Shown in pieces: positions 21,892 to 33,995 of a stretch of 64,000 nucleotides of DNA. This stretch comes from Sporosarcina luteola (GTDB lineage: Bacteria; Bacillota; Bacilli; Bacillales_A; Planococcaceae): positions 186,001 through 250,000 of the forward strand of contig NZ_JAMBOI010000003.1 of the NCBI RefSeq assembly GCF_023715535.1, given 5' to 3'. Position 1 is the first letter of the stretch, and every line of letters begins with the position of its first letter. A program made the position numbers and the translations under genes. A model generated the notes under the pieces. That model saw only the letters and a list, made by a program, of their open reading frames with translations. It made no database searches and had not been told where the DNA came from.

Positions 21892-22407
21892 TCATTTCAT
21901 TCCTCGGCGCCATTTTTCAAATATTTCTGCCACCTCGTCGGACAACTGAATCTTGGAGAACGGCCTTTCCTCCTGGATTTCTTTTACTTTTTTTGTAATC
22001 AATTTATCGATTTCATTCATTTCAATTTCTAGTTCGCGAGCCGATTTCCGCAGGGCGCCTTGTGCGAAGATGACCCATTGCTCCGTCAAATCGGATGTAG
22101 CCACATGGATTTGGACTCGGCGCCCGCTCAGCTCGGATACCAACTTTTCGATTCGTTCATCGGCAGTTTCATTTTCTCTAGTGAAAACAACTTCGACATT
22201 ATGCTTCCAATTCTTCTTTTCGGTCCCCCGCATCAAGTGCGCATCGAACAGGATGATGACTCGCCAGCCTGTATGCGCCTTGTATTCGGCCATTCTTTCA
22301 ATAAGCCGGTCGCGGGCCTCAGCAAGGCTTACAAGCTTCAGCTTCCTCAATTCCGGCCATGCCCCGATGATGTTATATCCATCGACGAGCAATACATCCT
22401 TTTTCAT
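21892..22407 (-). CDS. rae1: Ribosome-associated endoribonuclease Rae1 (YacP), NYN domain
   Basis: A 171-residue NYN/PIN-like nuclease. The first acidic site is in [19 protein letters not shown] (D9), with further conserved acids in LFDAH and VATSDLTEQ. B. subtilis Rae1 cleaves mRNA in the ribosomal A site. The start overlaps the rlmB stop by four bases (ATGA), so it belongs to the cysE-cysS-mrnC-rlmB unit. Confidence 0.9.
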   Translation of the reverse strand: MKKDVLLVDGYNIIGAWPELRKLKLVSLAEARDRLIERMAEYKAHTGWRVIILFDAHLMRGTEKKNWKHNVEVVFTRENETADERIEKLVSELSGRRVQIHVATSDLTEQWVIFAQGALRKSARELEIEMNEIDKLITKKVKEIQEERPFSKIQLSDEVAEIFEKWRRGMK

Positions 22408-23162
22408 GACCCCGGCGTTAGGGGCTTGCGTTTGCGTAACACTTCATACATGAGCAGGGACGCTGCGACAGAGGCATTCAATGACGTCACATGCCCTACC
22501 ATCGGCAGATGATAAAGGAAGTCGCATTTCTCTTTCAATATGCGGGACATCCCTTTACCCTCACTGCCTATGATGACGGCAAGCGGCAGTGTGGCATCCA
22601 TCGAACGGTAATCTTGCGAACCTTGCGCGTCCGTCCCGGCAATCCAGACTCCCGCTTTCTTCAACTCCTCCACCGTCTGGGAGAGATTGTTCACACGGAC
22701 GACCGGGATATGCTCGATTGCCCCCGTCGAAGCTTTCGCGACGACTCCTGTCAAACCGACAGAACGCCGTTTTGGGATGATGACGCCGTGCGCACCTGCA
22801 GCATCCGCCGTCCTGAGTATCGAGCCGAGATTATGCGGATCTTCCAGTTCGTCAAGGATGAGGAAAAAAGGATCCTCGCCGCGGTTTTTCGCAACTGCAA
22901 ACAAATCATCGAGCTCTGCGTAGGAGTAGGCGGCAACCGAGGCGATTATGCCTTGATGATTCACGTCCAGCATGCCGTCCAACTTTTGTTTCGGCACCGC
23001 TTGGACGATGATCCCCGATTGTTTCGAGAGGGACAAAATCTCCCCGATGCTTTTTTTATTCAACCCTTCGGCAATCCAGATCTTATTCAGTTCCCGGCCG
23101 GACCGTAGTGCTTCTACAACCGGGTTTTTACCGCCAATCAATTCCGATTCCTGATTTGTCAT
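22404..23162 (-). CDS. rlmB: 23S rRNA 2'-O-methyltransferase, TrmH/SpoU family
   Basis: A 252-residue SPOUT methyltransferase. An N-terminal L30e-like substrate-binding domain (residues 1-90; [24 protein letters not shown]) is followed by the knotted domain with the three SpoU motifs: [30 protein letters not shown] and [22 protein letters not shown]. RlmB methylates G2251 of 23S rRNA in E. coli. It overlaps both neighbours by four bases. Confidence 0.92.
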   Translation of the reverse strand: MTNQESELIGGKNPVVEALRSGRELNKIWIAEGLNKKSIGEILSLSKQSGIIVQAVPKQKLDGMLDVNHQGIIASVAAYSYAELDDLFAVAKNRGEDPFFLILDELEDPHNLGSILRTADAAGAHGVIIPKRRSVGLTGVVAKASTGAIEHIPVVRVNNLSQTVEELKKAGVWIAGTDAQGSQDYRSMDATLPLAVIIGSEGKGMSRILKEKCDFLYHLPMVGHVTSLNASVAASLLMYEVLRKRKPLTPGS

Positions 23163-23590
23163 GATGCGCCCTCCTCGTTCGGATTTTCGATGAATTGCAT
23201 TGTACTTCCGATGATCTCCCCAACCCGTTCAGTTCTGCCAAGCAGATATAAATAACCGAGGACCGCCTCGAATCCGGAACTATGGTTATACGTCACGACA
23301 TCAGTATTTTTCGGGACCGACCCGGATTTCGCGTTCCTCCCGCGACGCAGGACTGCTTCCTCCTCTTCGGTCAGGAAGCCTGTTTCCTGCATCATCTTGA
23401 CAGCGGACGCTTGCGCTTTTGCGGATACATACCGTGTCGCCTCTTTATGGAGCGTGTTTGGCTTCACGCGGCCAGAGCGCAGCAAATGCTCGCGGACCGC
23501 CTGCTCGTAAACCGCGTCCCCCATATAGGCGAGTGCAAGTGCGTTCAGTTGCTTCACATCGATGTCACGCAATGTATACACGCCGCTCAT
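23159..23590 (-). CDS. mrnC: Mini-ribonuclease III
   Basis: A 143-residue RNase III catalytic domain without the dsRNA-binding domain. The signature [19 protein letters not shown] corresponds to the RNase III active-site helix. The start at [11 protein letters not shown] gives an ATGA overlap with the cysS stop and has a GGAAGAGAGG site; an earlier GTG (23602) lacks one. Mini-III matures 23S rRNA in B. subtilis. The order cysS-mrnC-rlmB is conserved. Confidence 0.93.
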   Translation of the reverse strand: MSGVYTLRDIDVKQLNALALAYMGDAVYEQAVREHLLRSGRVKPNTLHKEATRYVSAKAQASAVKMMQETGFLTEEEEAVLRRGRNAKSGSVPKNTDVVTYNHSSGFEAVLGYLYLLGRTERVGEIIGSTMQFIENPNEEGAS

Positions 23591-24984
23591 CCTCTCTTCC
23601 ACCGTGTACCTTGGGCGGTATCTTCCAGGATGATACCTTTTTCCTTCAATAAATCCCTGATTTCGTCTGAACGGCTGAAATTCCGTTCACGGCGCGCATT
23701 CAAGCGCTCCTCGATAAGCCCTTCGATTTCATCATCCAACAGTTCCTCACTGCTGAACGGCAAGCCTAGAACTTCCATCAGTCTGTCGAATGCGGAAATG
23801 AAATATTCGAGTACGGCCGTTTGCGTGTTTTTCTCCAATAAATAGACATTGGCCGTTTTAACGAGTTCAAAAACGGCGGCAATGGCATTCGCCGTATTGA
23901 AATCGTCATCCATCGCAGTTTCAAACAAGCCCACGGATTCATCCACCTTATGTGTCCAAATGTCCTGTTGGTCTCCAAGATCGGCGGACGTGCCAACACG
24001 ATGCTTCAAATTGTTGTAAGCCGTTTGGATGCGATCCAAACCATTCGCCGCGCTTTCGACGAGATCCTGCGAGAAGTTCACCGGATGACGGTAATGAACG
24101 GACAGCATGAAGAAACGAAGCACCTTCGGATCGATCTGCTTGCGGATATCGTGGACGAGAATGAAATTCCCGAGCGACTTTGACATCTTTTCATTATCGA
24201 TATTAATATAGCCATTATGCATCCAGTAACGGGCGAACTGCTTCCCGGTCATCGCCTCGGACTGCGCGATTTCATTTTCATGATGCGGGAATGTCAGATC
24301 CTGCCCGCCGGCATGGATGTCGATCGTGTCGCCCAAATGCTCCCTCGCCATGACGGAGCACTCGATATGCCAACCTGGTCTGCCAGTGCCCCATGGGCTC
24401 TCCCAAGCGATTTCCCCTTCCTTTGCCGCTTTCCATAAAGCGAAGTCGAGAGGATTCTCTTTGATGCCGCTCTCTTCGATGCGTGCACCTACCCTCAACT
24501 CATCGATCGACTGATGGGACAGCTTGCCGTAGCCGTCGAACTTGCGCGTCCTGTAATAGACATCGCCTTGCGCTTCATAAGCGTATCCTTTTTCAACCAG
24601 CACTTTGATGAAAGCGACGATGTCGTCGATATGCTCCGTCACACGTGGATGGGCATCTGCTTTGCCGCAGCCGAGAGCTCCGACATCCTCGAAATAGGCA
24701 TTGATGAAGCGCTCGGTCAATTCCCCGACTTCTTCGCCAAGTTCATTCGCCGTGTTGATAATTTTGTCGTCGACATCTGTGAAGTTGGACACATAATTGA
24801 CGTCATAGCCCCGATACTGCAAATAGCGGCGGACTGTATCAAACACGATGACCGGTCTTGCATTCCCGATATGAATGTAGTTGTAGACGGTCGGTCCGCA
24901 CACATACATTTTCACTTTCCCTTCCTCCAGCGGTTTGAAAGGCTCCTTCTTCCGTGTCAATGTATTATAAATTTGAATACTCAT
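23587..24984 (-). CDS. cysS: Cysteinyl-tRNA synthetase
   Basis: A 465-residue class I synthetase. The start [16 protein letters not shown] is preceded by AGAAGGGAAAACC; an in-frame ATG 11 codons upstream is less likely. Motifs: [16 protein letters not shown] (HIGH with the zinc cysteine), further zinc ligands in the CSVM and [11 protein letters not shown] region, and KMSKSLGNF. It overlaps cysE by 20 bases. Expression with cysE should respond to uncharged tRNA-Cys through the upstream T-box. Confidence 0.97.
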   Translation of the reverse strand: MSIQIYNTLTRKKEPFKPLEEGKVKMYVCGPTVYNYIHIGNARPVIVFDTVRRYLQYRGYDVNYVSNFTDVDDKIINTANELGEEVGELTERFINAYFEDVGALGCGKADAHPRVTEHIDDIVAFIKVLVEKGYAYEAQGDVYYRTRKFDGYGKLSHQSIDELRVGARIEESGIKENPLDFALWKAAKEGEIAWESPWGTGRPGWHIECSVMAREHLGDTIDIHAGGQDLTFPHHENEIAQSEAMTGKQFARYWMHNGYINIDNEKMSKSLGNFILVHDIRKQIDPKVLRFFMLSVHYRHPVNFSQDLVESAANGLDRIQTAYNNLKHRVGTSADLGDQQDIWTHKVDESVGLFETAMDDDFNTANAIAAVFELVKTANVYLLEKNTQTAVLEYFISAFDRLMEVLGLPFSSEELLDDEIEGLIEERLNARRERNFSRSDEIRDLLKEKGIILEDTAQGTRWKRG

Positions 24985-25633
24985 CGGTTTTCCCTTCTTT
25001 CTTCTCAAGTTCTTCAATTCGTTTTTTCAGAAATGCAATTTCATCTTCCAAGCGGTTGCATGTATCCTCGACTGGGTCCGGCAAGTTGCGGTGGTCATGT
25101 TTATCCTTCACCCGTACGCCGTTTGTCACGACGACCTTGCCCGGAATGCCGACGACTGTCGAATCTTCCGGTACATCGATCAGAACGACCGACCCTGCGC
25201 CGATCTTGCTATTTTCACCTATCGTAATGGAGCCGAGAACTTTCGCCCCCGAAGCTACAAGTACATTATTGCCAAGAGTCGGGTGACGCTTTCCTTTTTC
25301 CTTGCCCGTCCCCCCCAATGTCACACCTTGGTACAACGTTACATCATCGCCGATTTCACAAGTCTCGCCAATGACGATCCCCATGCCGTGGTCAATGAAT
25401 AGACGCCTGCCGATCGTTGCGCCTGGATGGATTTCAATCCCTGTGAAAAATCGGCTGATCTGTGAGATGAGCCTCGCAAGAAACAACAAATTCTTTTTAT
25501 AGAGTGCATGTGCAATCCGGTGCGCCCACACTGCGTGGAGGCCGGAATACGTAAGTACCACCTCGAACGTACTGCGCGCAGCAGGATCTTGTTCAAATAT
25601 GCAATGGATGTCTTCCTTCATCCTACGAAACAC
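24965..25633 (-). CDS. cysE: Serine O-acetyltransferase
   Basis: A 222-residue left-handed beta-helix acetyltransferase making O-acetylserine for cysteine synthesis. I chose the GTG at 25633 (reading [21 protein letters not shown]) because AGGAGG lies nine bases before it and Bacillus CysE has the equivalent MF..M start. Hexapeptide repeats run from [26 protein letters not shown] through [28 protein letters not shown]. The C-terminal tail is coiled and charged. It is the first gene after the T-box. Confidence 0.95.
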   Translation of the reverse strand: MFRRMKEDIHCIFEQDPAARSTFEVVLTYSGLHAVWAHRIAHALYKKNLLFLARLISQISRFFTGIEIHPGATIGRRLFIDHGMGIVIGETCEIGDDVTLYQGVTLGGTGKEKGKRHPTLGNNVLVASGAKVLGSITIGENSKIGAGSVVLIDVPEDSTVVGIPGKVVVTNGVRVKDKHDHRNLPDPVEDTCNRLEDEIAFLKKRIEELEKKEGKTDEYSNL

Positions 25634-25668
25634 TGTTTTCGACCTCCTGTTCCAATCTTTCACGAACG

Positions 25669-25925
25669 CAAAAAGCGCCCCTGTCCATAACTAGACAGAG
25701 ACGCATCGAATGCGCGGTTCCACTCCGCTTGGAAGGAGTTTCTCCCCTTCCCGCTTGACGCCTGTAACGCTGGCGATGCGTCCGGCCTACTTCTTCGTTC
25801 GGCACGGCGCTCAAAGGGGCATTTCCACATTGCAGAGGCACGGGTCACTTACAGCCGGTGATGACCCTCTCTGAAGAGCATGCGATGTGTACTTCTCCTT
25901 ATCAAAGCTTTCGTTCTTTTAAATG
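25669..25925 (-). ncRNA. T-box riboswitch before cysE-cysS, probable tRNA-Cys
   Basis: The conserved T-box core appears on the minus strand as AGTGGAACCGCG (25713-25724). A terminator follows: GCGTCTCTGTC pairs with GGACAGGGGCGC, then TTTTT. Upstream the stem I parts are visible: AGTA of the specifier loop, the AGAGAGG element, a stem CACATCGCA/TGCAATGTG, and then GGAAATGCCCC, in which TGC (25819-25821) fits a Cys specifier. AUG overlaps it, so the Cys reading rests partly on the downstream cysE-cysS. Confidence 0.9.
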
Positions 25926-25973
25926 AATGTACGTTAATTGTACCTAGAAAATGCCTAAAGTCAACTAAATCAA

Positions 25974-27437
25974 TTACGCCTGAGCGAATTTTGAAACACG
26001 CTCAATCGCTTTTTCCTTGCCAATCAATGCGATGGAGTCTGGCAATTCCGGACCGTGCGTCTGTCCTGTCGTTACAACACGGATCGGCATGAATAAATTC
26101 TTCCCTTTATGGCCCGTTTCCTTTTGCACCTCTTTGATCGCTGCTTTGATTGAAGCCGGATCAAATGATTCAAGGGCGGTCAACTGGCGCTGGAAGGATG
26201 CCATCACTTCTGGAACTTGTTCTCCGGCAAGGACTTCCTTGGATTGTTCATCATATTCCAAATGGTCATTGAAGAATTGGGCGGTTAATTCTACGATTTC
26301 AGCACCGTAGCTCAACTGCGCCTGATAAAGGGCGATTAAATCGTGCACCCAGTCGCGCTCTTCTTCCGTCATTTCTTCGTTTACACGTCCTGCTGCTTGA
26401 AGATGCGGCAGCGTCAATTCGATCACTTCATCCAAGCTGAGCTTCTTCACGTATTGGTTGTTCATCCACGTCAACTTCGTCTTATCGAACATTGAAGGCG
26501 ATTTGGAAAGTCGGCTTTCATCGAAAAGCTTGATCAATTCATCACGCGTGAAGATTTCCTCTTCCCCGCCTGGCGACCAGCCGAGCAACGCGAAGAAGTT
26601 GAACATCGCTTCCGGCAAATAGCCGAGGTCCTTGTATTGGGAAATGAATTGGATAATCGATTCATCCCGCTTCGAAAGCTTTTTACGTTCTTCATTGACA
26701 ATTAACGTCATATGCCCGAAACGCGGATACTCCCAACCGAATACATCGTACACCATCAATTGCTTAGGTGTATTCGTCAAATGCTCCTCACCGCGGAAGA
26801 CGTGTGAGATTTTCATCAGATGGTCGTCGATGACCACCGCAAAGTTATATGTCGGGATACCGTTCGCTTTCACAAGCACCCAGTCGCCGACGTCTTTCGA
26901 TTCGAACGCCACTTCGCCACGGACGAGATCATCCACTGTATAGGTTACATTTTCAGGCACCCGCATGCGGATCGTGTAAGGCATGCCCGCAGCTTCTTTT
27001 TCGGCAACTTCTTCGGCAGTCAGATGGCGGCATGTCCCGCCATACATCGGCGCTGCGATTCCGGAAGCCTTCTGCTTTTCTCGCTCCGCCTCCAACTCCT
27101 CCGTCGTACAGAAACATTTGTAAGCGTGACCTCCGTCGAGCATGTCCTGCGCATATTTTGCATAGAGATCAAGACGTTCCATCTGGCGGTAAGGGCCATA
27201 TTCCCCGCCGATATCGACGGACTCGTCATGATGGATCCCCAACCATTTCAGATTATCGAGCTGGGATAGTTCGCCTGCTTCGATATTCCGTTCCGTGTCG
27301 GTATCCTCAATGCGGATGATGAATTTCCCGCCATGATGCTTTGCGAATAGATAATTGAACAATGCCGTCCGGGCTCCGCCGATATGTAAATGGCCGGTCG
27401 GACTCGGCGCATAACGTACACGTACTTCTGTTGTCAT
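25974..27437 (-). CDS. gltX: Glutamyl-tRNA synthetase
   Basis: A 487-residue class I synthetase. The HIGH region is [30 protein letters not shown], and the KMSKS-type loop is [11 protein letters not shown]-terminal anticodon-binding all-helical domain follows (from about residue 330). Organisms of this group usually charge both tRNA-Glu and tRNA-Gln with GltX and then use GatCAB. It lies between ispF and the T-box-controlled cysE, the Bacillus arrangement. Confidence 0.97.
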   Translation of the reverse strand: MTTEVRVRYAPSPTGHLHIGGARTALFNYLFAKHHGGKFIIRIEDTDTERNIEAGELSQLDNLKWLGIHHDESVDIGGEYGPYRQMERLDLYAKYAQDMLDGGHAYKCFCTTEELEAEREKQKASGIAAPMYGGTCRHLTAEEVAEKEAAGMPYTIRMRVPENVTYTVDDLVRGEVAFESKDVGDWVLVKANGIPTYNFAVVIDDHLMKISHVFRGEEHLTNTPKQLMVYDVFGWEYPRFGHMTLIVNEERKKLSKRDESIIQFISQYKDLGYLPEAMFNFFALLGWSPGGEEEIFTRDELIKLFDESRLSKSPSMFDKTKLTWMNNQYVKKLSLDEVIELTLPHLQAAGRVNEEMTEEERDWVHDLIALYQAQLSYGAEIVELTAQFFNDHLEYDEQSKEVLAGEQVPEVMASFQRQLTALESFDPASIKAAIKEVQKETGHKGKNLFMPIRVVTTGQTHGPELPDSIALIGKEKAIERVSKFAQA

Positions 27438-27506
27438 TTGAGTGCATCTCCGTTCTTGATTAATTCAAGTGTCATTTTATCACTGCTTCGTCCAATTTGA
27501 AAGGGC

Positions 27507-27983
27507 TCAATCTTTCAAGAGAAGGATGGTAGCCATCGAGGCGATCCCTTCTTCCCTGCCGACGAATCCAAGTTTTTCGGTTGTTGTCGCCTTGACGTTC
27601 ACCTGTGTTGCATCCGCCTTCAGCAACTCTGCAATACGTGCGCGGATCGTTTCGATATGCGGCGCCATTTTCGGCTTTTGCGCCATGATCGTGCAATCGA
27701 TATTGCCCAGCCGGTAGCCCTTCGACTCTACGATTTCCCATACTTTTTGAAGAAGGATCGCCGAATCCGAATCCTTGAATGCCTCATCCGTATCGGGGAA
27801 ATGCCTGCCGATATCCCCCTCCCCGATTGCGCCGAGCGCAGCGTCTGTCACTGTATGCAAAAGGACGTCCGCATCGGAATGCCCTGTCAATCCTCTTTCG
27901 TAAGGAATGGTAATGCCGCCGATGATCAATGGTCGGCCTTCCTCAAATTGATGTACATCAAACCCTTGTCCTATCCGAATCAT
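27507..27983 (-). CDS. ispF: 2-C-methyl-D-erythritol 2,4-cyclodiphosphate synthase
   Basis: A 158-residue IspF of the non-mevalonate isoprenoid pathway. The metal-binding GQGFDVHQF (D8, H10) and the [36 protein letters not shown] stretch are intact, as is the C-terminal [18 protein letters not shown]. Its ATG overlaps the ispD stop by four bases, so the two successive pathway enzymes are coupled. Confidence 0.97.
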   Translation of the reverse strand: MIRIGQGFDVHQFEEGRPLIIGGITIPYERGLTGHSDADVLLHTVTDAALGAIGEGDIGRHFPDTDEAFKDSDSAILLQKVWEIVESKGYRLGNIDCTIMAQKPKMAPHIETIRARIAELLKADATQVNVKATTTEKLGFVGREEGIASMATILLLKD

Positions 27984-28678
27984 TGGAAATCCTCCTGCCG
28001 TCTCTGTTTCAAGAGGACCTCGCCAAATAGGAGGTCCTCCTTCGTCGTCATTTTAATATTGTCATACGTACTTTCCACAACTCTCACCGGATGCCCCAGC
28101 CGTTCGACGATCATCGATTCATCCGTCCCGAGGAACCCCTCGGCTTCGGCTTTCTCGGACGCCTCCTTTAAAAGGTCATAGCGGAACGCTTGCGGCGTCT
28201 GAATCGCCCAGAGCTTCGAGCGGTCCACTGTCTCCTCGACGATTCCGCCAGGCGCAACCTTCATCGTATCTTTCACTTGGACACCGGCTATCGCGGCGCC
28301 ATGCTCTTGGGCTACGTCTACAAGCTCGCGGATGACATCCCGGTTGATGAAAGGCCTCGCCGCATCATGCACGAGGACGACCCCTCCCTCTCGATGAGCA
28401 TCGATGCAAGCCGCAACGCTTTGCTGCCGCTCCGCTCCGCCTTCAACGAGTGCAACCACTTTCGTAATACCGAAACGCTCGAGCATTTCTGAGATTTGGG
28501 ACTTTTCCTCACCCTTCACGGAGAGGATCATCCCCGCGCAATCCGGATCCTGTTCGAATACATCCAATGTGTGTATGAGAATCGGCTTGCCTGCCATCTC
28601 CAAAAACAGCTTGTTAAACCCGGCACCCATACGCCGTCCGCTCCCCGCTGCCGGGAGCATCACTGTATATGTCTTCAT
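27980..28678 (-). CDS. ispD: 2-C-methyl-D-erythritol 4-phosphate cytidylyltransferase
   Basis: A 232-residue IspD. The nucleotide-binding N-terminus reads [32 protein letters not shown] and [10 protein letters not shown] are the other family signatures. It transfers CMP to methylerythritol phosphate. It lies 22 bases after yacL and overlaps ispF by four bases. Confidence 0.97.
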   Translation of the reverse strand: MKTYTVMLPAAGSGRRMGAGFNKLFLEMAGKPILIHTLDVFEQDPDCAGMILSVKGEEKSQISEMLERFGITKVVALVEGGAERQQSVAACIDAHREGGVVLVHDAARPFINRDVIRELVDVAQEHGAAIAGVQVKDTMKVAPGGIVEETVDRSKLWAIQTPQAFRYDLLKEASEKAEAEGFLGTDESMIVERLGHPVRVVESTYDNIKMTTKEDLLFGEVLLKQRRQEDFQ

Positions 28679-28700
28679 TATCTTTCCTCAGCTTTCTCCA

Positions 28701-29801
28701 TCAATGCGCCTTTGCAGTTTTACCGTTCTTAGGCTTCGCAAAAATCATTCGACCCGCAGAGGTCTGCAGTACGCTCGTAACAACGACATCGATCGCATTG
28801 CCGATATGCATTCTGCCATCTTCAATGACGATCATCGTACCGTCATCCAAATAGGCAACACCCTGATTATGCTCTTTGCCGTCCTTGATGACGACGACAT
28901 GCATCTCCTCACCAGGGATGACGACAGGCTTCACCGCATTTGCCAGATCATTGATGTTCAATACCGCCACACCATGCAGATCCGCCACTTTATTCAAGTT
29001 GAAATCATTCGTCACGACCTGGCCATTCATGCTTTTCGCGAGACGGACTAGCTTCAAGTCTACTTCCGCAACGTCCGCGAAATCTTCGTCGGTAATCAAA
29101 ATGCTCGGTCCGTCATCCGTCTGCAAACGTTTCAGGACATCAAGCCCACGACGCCCTTTTGTACGTTTCAATGAATCGGAAGAATCGGCAATATGCTGAA
29201 GCTCCGTCAATACGAATTGCGGCACGACGAGAAGTCCTTCCAGGAATCCTGTTGATGAGATATCCGCAATTCTTCCGTCAATAATGACGCTTGTATCAAG
29301 TATCTTATGATGCTTGGAATCCGCCTGCGCACCTTCTCCGCCATCCCTCTTCTTAGGATTGTTGTTCTTAGCTGCAAAAATGGCGTGGGAAAATTCCTCA
29401 CGTTTCTTTGATCCAACCTGAAAACCAAGGTATCCAAGAAGTATAGAAAGTACAATCGGCATGATTGATGTGATGAACGGAATTTCCAAAGCACTTAATC
29501 CGAAACTTGCTAGAAAGGCAACAAGTAATCCGACCATCAGACCAATTGTTCCGAACAGTAAATCGAAAATAGGCGCTTTCAACAGACGGTCTTCCATCCA
29601 CTTAACGAAATTCACAATCGGATCCGCGATGAAAAGGCTCAGAAGATATAACACGATGGCCCCTAGGACAGCAGCTACGTAAGGATTGTCAATCATCGGC
29701 TTTGAAGTAAAAGAAGATAAAGTGAATAAGTACGGTAAAAATAATACGCCGAGTGTTCCTCCGATCAGCAGCAGTCCAATTTGAACTACTCTTTTCAACA
29801 T
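28701..29801 (-). CDS. PIN/TRAM-domain membrane protein YacL
   Basis: A 366-residue protein. The start MLKRVVQIGLLL is preceded by GGAGGTGTTGTAC. Four hydrophobic helices fill residues 1-140; a PIN nuclease-like domain follows (HKILDTSVIIDGRIADI with the conserved aspartates, later TNDFNLNKVADLHG), and a TRAM domain ends the protein (GVAYLDDGTMIVIEDG). This is the YacL layout found between radA and ispD in Bacillus. Its biochemical role is not established; RNA cleavage is inferred from the PIN fold. Confidence 0.9.
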   Translation of the reverse strand: MLKRVVQIGLLLIGGTLGVLFLPYLFTLSSFTSKPMIDNPYVAAVLGAIVLYLLSLFIADPIVNFVKWMEDRLLKAPIFDLLFGTIGLMVGLLVAFLASFGLSALEIPFITSIMPIVLSILLGYLGFQVGSKKREEFSHAIFAAKNNNPKKRDGGEGAQADSKHHKILDTSVIIDGRIADISSTGFLEGLLVVPQFVLTELQHIADSSDSLKRTKGRRGLDVLKRLQTDDGPSILITDEDFADVAEVDLKLVRLAKSMNGQVVTNDFNLNKVADLHGVAVLNINDLANAVKPVVIPGEEMHVVVIKDGKEHNQGVAYLDDGTMIVIEDGRMHIGNAIDVVVTSVLQTSAGRMIFAKPKNGKTAKAH

Positions 29802-29985
29802 GTACAACACCTCCATTCCATTACTGATAACTATACACGTTTTCCATGCCCTTCGCCGTTTTGAACCATTAAACTCAATGTTTTCCTGACATGTATAGGA
29901 CACACAAAATACCGTGAAGTTCCTTGCATCGCAAAATTAGGGAAATAGGACTCCCGATAAAAAAGTCCCGTCCCTACTTCAGCTT

Positions 29986-31356
29986 TTACGAAAACGCGAT
30001 GTTTAATGCTTCACTTATCGTTTCGACGCCAACGACTTGAATCCCTTCCGGAAAATCCCATCCTCCGATATTCGATGATGGAATGACGACCTTTTCGAAC
30101 CCGAGTTTCGCCGCCTCCGTCACCCGCTGTTCTATGCGGGAAACACGGCGCACTTCGCCCGTCAAACCAACTTCGCCGATGAAGCAGTCGGTAGCTCCTG
30201 CTGCCGCATCCCGGTAGCTCGAAACGATGCTGACGAGAACCGCCAAATCAATCGCAGGCTCATCAAGCTTGACGCCGCCAGCTACCTTAATATAGGCATC
30301 TTGTGCTTGCAATAGCATGCCCATCCGTTTTTCCAGAACAGCCATCAACAGTGAGACACGGTTCTGATCGATCCCAGTCGCCATCCGCTTCGGGTAATTG
30401 AAGCTTGACGGAGTTATGAGCGCCTGGATTTCGACGAGGATCGGCCGGGTCCCTTCCATCGAGGCGACGACGGTCGACCCCGCGCCGCCCTGAGACCTCT
30501 CCCGCAGGAACAGTTCAGATGGATTCAAAACTTCCTTCAGTCCTGATTGCAGCATTTCAAAGATCGCGATTTCATTCGTCGAGCCGAAGCGGTTCTTCAC
30601 ACTACGCAAGATCCGGTACGTATGATGCCGCTCTCCTTCAAAATAGAGGACAGTATCCACCATATGCTCGAGAAGGCGCGGACCTGCAATTTGTCCGTCT
30701 TTCGTCACATGTCCGACGATGAAAATGGCGATGTTTTGCGTCTTTGCGATCCGCATCAGCTCAGCCGTGCACTCACGGACTTGCGAAACACTGCCTGGAG
30801 CGGATGTCACCTCGGGATGGTGGATTGTCTGGATCGAATCGGCAATGACAAATTTCGGTTGCACATCATTGATTGTTTCATGTATTTTCGCCAAATCCGT
30901 CTCCGCATAAATATAAAGCTCATCCGATGCAACACCAAGACGTTCAGCACGCAGCTTCGTCTGTCTGATGGATTCCTCGCCGGATATGTAAAGGACGCGC
31001 TGTTTTTGATTCGCGAGAAGTGAAGAAACTTGCAGCAGCAACGTCGATTTCCCTATGCCCGGATCCCCCCCGATTAAGATGAGCGAACCTGGGACGATTC
31101 CGCCACCGAGCACCCGGTTCAGTTCTCCAAGCTCCGTCTTGACCCGCGGTTCCTCCATTGTTTCAATCGCGCTGATCGGCATCGCTTTCTGCTGAATGTT
31201 TTCCGTGTGCTTAAAAGCGCCGCGCGGACCTTTGCTTACAATTTCGACTTCCTCGTCCATTGTATTCCACTCGCCGCAGCCCGGACATCTTCCCATCCAT
31301 TTCGGCGATTCATACCCGCAGTCCCTGCACATGAATTTCGTTTTCCTTTTTGCCAT
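29986..31356 (-). CDS. radA: DNA repair protein RadA
   Basis: A 456-residue RadA/Sms, started at [20 protein letters not shown] because GGAGGTACAT precedes that ATG. A C4 zinc finger ([18 protein letters not shown]) is followed by a RecA-like core with Walker [13 protein letters not shown], the RadA-specific KNRFGSTNE motif, and a C-terminal Lon-like domain. RadA promotes branch migration in recombination. It follows clpC, separated by a strong hairpin. Confidence 0.96.
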   Translation of the reverse strand: MAKRKTKFMCRDCGYESPKWMGRCPGCGEWNTMDEEVEIVSKGPRGAFKHTENIQQKAMPISAIETMEEPRVKTELGELNRVLGGGIVPGSLILIGGDPGIGKSTLLLQVSSLLANQKQRVLYISGEESIRQTKLRAERLGVASDELYIYAETDLAKIHETINDVQPKFVIADSIQTIHHPEVTSAPGSVSQVRECTAELMRIAKTQNIAIFIVGHVTKDGQIAGPRLLEHMVDTVLYFEGERHHTYRILRSVKNRFGSTNEIAIFEMLQSGLKEVLNPSELFLRERSQGGAGSTVVASMEGTRPILVEIQALITPSSFNYPKRMATGIDQNRVSLLMAVLEKRMGMLLQAQDAYIKVAGGVKLDEPAIDLAVLVSIVSSYRDAAAGATDCFIGEVGLTGEVRRVSRIEQRVTEAAKLGFEKVVIPSSNIGGWDFPEGIQVVGVETISEALNIAFS

Positions 31357-31377
31357 ATGTACCTCCATATACGAAAA

Positions 31378-31424
31378 GGATAGCCCTTTCCCGTAGATAG
31401 CGAACTCTACGGGAGGGCCATCCT
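31378..31424 (-). terminator. Large hairpin between clpC and radA
   Basis: On the minus strand AGGATGGCCCTCCCGTAG pairs with CTACGGGAAAGGGCTATCCT around GAGTTCGCTAT, followed by TTTTCG. It begins directly after the clpC stop and ends just before the radA ribosome site. The T-tract is short, so it may be a partial terminator or an mRNA-stability element. Confidence 0.7.
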
Positions 31425-31425
31425 A

Positions 31426-33873
31426 TTATTGTTTTTCTGTCACTGCTACGCGATCCGTCTTGACGACGAACTCGCCATCCTCTACATCGACGATGACTTT
31501 TCCGCCTGTTAGCACTGTTCCGCTCAACAGCTCTTCCGAGAGACGGTCTTCGACATGTTTCTGCAAAGCCCGGCGCAACGGTCGCGCACCGTAATCCGGA
31601 TCATATCCCACTTCGGAGATTTTGTGTTTCGCTTCATCCGTCAACTCAAGCGTAATATCCTGCTCCGCAAGACGCTTCGTCAACGCGTTTGACATGAGGG
31701 TCACGATTTCACGCAAGTGTTCTTTTTCGAGTGAATGGAAGACAATCATTTCATCCACACGGTTCAGGAACTCCGGACGGAACGCTTTTTTCAATGCTTC
31801 AAGCATTGTCGATTTCATGCCTTCATAATCACGTTCCCCGTCTTGTAGATTGAAGCCGACATAACGGTTCGATTTCAATGTTTCCGCTCCGACGTTGGAC
31901 GTCATGATGACGACGGTATTGCGGAAATCGACTGTGCGGCCTTTGGAATCCGTCAATCTTCCATCCTCAAGTACTTGCAGTAGAATGTTGAAGACATCAG
32001 GATGCGCCTTTTCAATCTCATCAAGCAGGACGACCGAATACGGCTTTCTGCGGACTTTTTCAGTCAATTGGCCGCCTTCGTCATAACCGACGTACCCTGG
32101 AGGCGATCCGACAAGACGCGACGTCGCATGCTTCTCCATATACTCGGACATATCGATGCGGATCATCGCATCTTCATCCCCGAACATTGCTTCGGCAAGC
32201 GCCCTTGCAAGCTCGGTCTTCCCGACACCCGTAGGTCCGAGGAAGATGAATGAACCGATCGGCCGTTTCGGATCCTTCAATCCAGCGCGGGCTCTCCGGA
32301 TTGCTCGTGAAATTGCTGTTACGGCCTCCTTCTGCCCGATGACACGCTTATGCAGAAGCTCTTCCATATTCAACAGCTTGGCAGTTTCCGTTTCCGCGAT
32401 TTTCGCTACCGGAACTCCCGTCCACATTGCAACAACTTCCGCAATGTCGTTCACTGTCACTTCTGATTCCTTTTTCCCTTGCTTCTCTTTCCATTCCGTC
32501 TTCGTCTTTTCAAGCTCTTCTTTCATTTTCTGCTCTTTATCGCGGAATGATGCCGCCTTTTCGAATTCTTGGCTTTGCACCGCGGCATTCTTTTCGTGGC
32601 GGATCGCTTCAAGTTTCGCTTCAAGCTCCTTCAGATTCGGAGGCGTCGTATACGAACGGAGACGCACTTTCGATCCTGCTTCATCGATCAAGTCGATCGC
32701 TTTGTCAGGCAGGAAACGGTCTGAAATGTACCGGTCAGACATCTTCGCAGCTGCATCGATCGCTTCATCCGTAATTTTCACACGGTGATGCGCTTCATAT
32801 CGATCACGCAAGCCCTTGATAATTAAGATTGTTTCTTCGACAGTCGGTTCATCGACTTGAATCGGTTGGAAACGTCTTTCAAGCGCCGCGTCTTTTTCAA
32901 TATATTTACGGTATTCATCAAGCGTCGTCGCCCCGATGCACTGCAATTCCCCGCGGGCAAGTGATGGCTTCAGGATGTTGGATGCGTCGATCGCCCCTTC
33001 AGCTCCACCAGCCCCAATCAGTGTATGCAACTCATCAATGAATAGAATGATATTGCCAGCCTGACGGATCTCCTCCATCACTTTCTTCATGCGGTCCTCG
33101 AACTCGCCGCGGTATTTCGTACCCGCAACGACCGTCCCCATATCCAGTGTCATGACACGTTTATCACGTAGGATTTCTGGTACTTCATTATTGACGATCT
33201 GAAGCGCAAGACCTTCCGCGATTGCAGTTTTACCGACACCCGGCTCCCCGATTAATACAGGGTTGTTCTTCGTACGACGCGCTAATACTTCAATCACACG
33301 TGTGATTTCCTTGCTGCGGCCAATGACTGGGTCAAGCGTCCCTTCACGTGCCACTTCCGTCAAATCGCGGGCAAGACTGTCGAGCGTTGGCGTGGAGGCG
33401 GATGATGAAGTGCCTTGATTGCCGACAGAGCTGTCATTGCTTCCGAGCAATTGGAGCACCTGTTGCCTTGCGCGGTTCAAGCTGACGCCTGCATTATTCA
33501 GTACGCGGGCAGCCACCCCTTCCCCTTCACGGATGAGCGCAAGCAAAATATGCTCAGTGCCGATATAAGAATGGCCAAGTTTCCTTGATTCATCGACAGA
33601 AAGCTCGATGACCTTTTTCGCTCTTGGCGTGTAATGGACGATTGGTCCGACTTCCTTCGATCCGGAACCGACGAGGCTTTCCACCCCTTTTTCAATCGTA
33701 TCGAAACTGATGTCGATCGCTTCCAATGCTTTCGCAGCGATGCCGCCGCCTTCCCTTATGAGTCCCAATAAAATATGCTCCGTACCGATGGATTCATGTT
33801 TCAGTCTGATTGCTTCTTCCTGTGCAAGCTGCAGGACTTTTTGTGCCCGCTGTGTAAAACGATTGAACATCAT
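31426..33873 (-). CDS. clpC: ATP-dependent Clp protease ATPase ClpC
   Basis: An 815-residue class I HSP100. The start [21 protein letters not shown] is preceded by AAGGAGTGGAATTGAAT. It has an N-terminal double Clp repeat (1-150), AAA1 with [15 protein letters not shown], a UVR/coiled M-domain near 420-470, and AAA2 with [20 protein letters not shown]. ClpC works with McsB, MecA-type adaptors and ClpP. Uniquely in this cluster it has its own promoter with a CtsR operator in a 180-base gap after mcsB. Confidence 0.97.
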   Translation of the reverse strand: MMFNRFTQRAQKVLQLAQEEAIRLKHESIGTEHILLGLIREGGGIAAKALEAIDISFDTIEKGVESLVGSGSKEVGPIVHYTPRAKKVIELSVDESRKLGHSYIGTEHILLALIREGEGVAARVLNNAGVSLNRARQQVLQLLGSNDSSVGNQGTSSSASTPTLDSLARDLTEVAREGTLDPVIGRSKEITRVIEVLARRTKNNPVLIGEPGVGKTAIAEGLALQIVNNEVPEILRDKRVMTLDMGTVVAGTKYRGEFEDRMKKVMEEIRQAGNIILFIDELHTLIGAGGAEGAIDASNILKPSLARGELQCIGATTLDEYRKYIEKDAALERRFQPIQVDEPTVEETILIIKGLRDRYEAHHRVKITDEAIDAAAKMSDRYISDRFLPDKAIDLIDEAGSKVRLRSYTTPPNLKELEAKLEAIRHEKNAAVQSQEFEKAASFRDKEQKMKEELEKTKTEWKEKQGKKESEVTVNDIAEVVAMWTGVPVAKIAETETAKLLNMEELLHKRVIGQKEAVTAISRAIRRARAGLKDPKRPIGSFIFLGPTGVGKTELARALAEAMFGDEDAMIRIDMSEYMEKHATSRLVGSPPGYVGYDEGGQLTEKVRRKPYSVVLLDEIEKAHPDVFNILLQVLEDGRLTDSKGRTVDFRNTVVIMTSNVGAETLKSNRYVGFNLQDGERDYEGMKSTMLEALKKAFRPEFLNRVDEMIVFHSLEKEHLREIVTLMSNALTKRLAEQDITLELTDEAKHKISEVGYDPDYGARPLRRALQKHVEDRLSEELLSGTVLTGGKVIVDVEDGEFVVKTDRVAVTEKQ

Positions 33874-33995
33874 ATTCAATTCCACTCCTTCTATAAGTAA
33901 CGTCCATCCTGTCCCCACTACCGAAAGTGCGGAATAGGAATTCCTTTTACTCTATTCCTATGGATCAAGAAGCAATCCAATTCCACTAAATTGAC

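Noticed and set aside
25669..25925. Minus-strand open frames of 62-72 residues
   Set aside because: They fall within the T-box RNA, whose conserved core, stem I and terminator account for the sequence.
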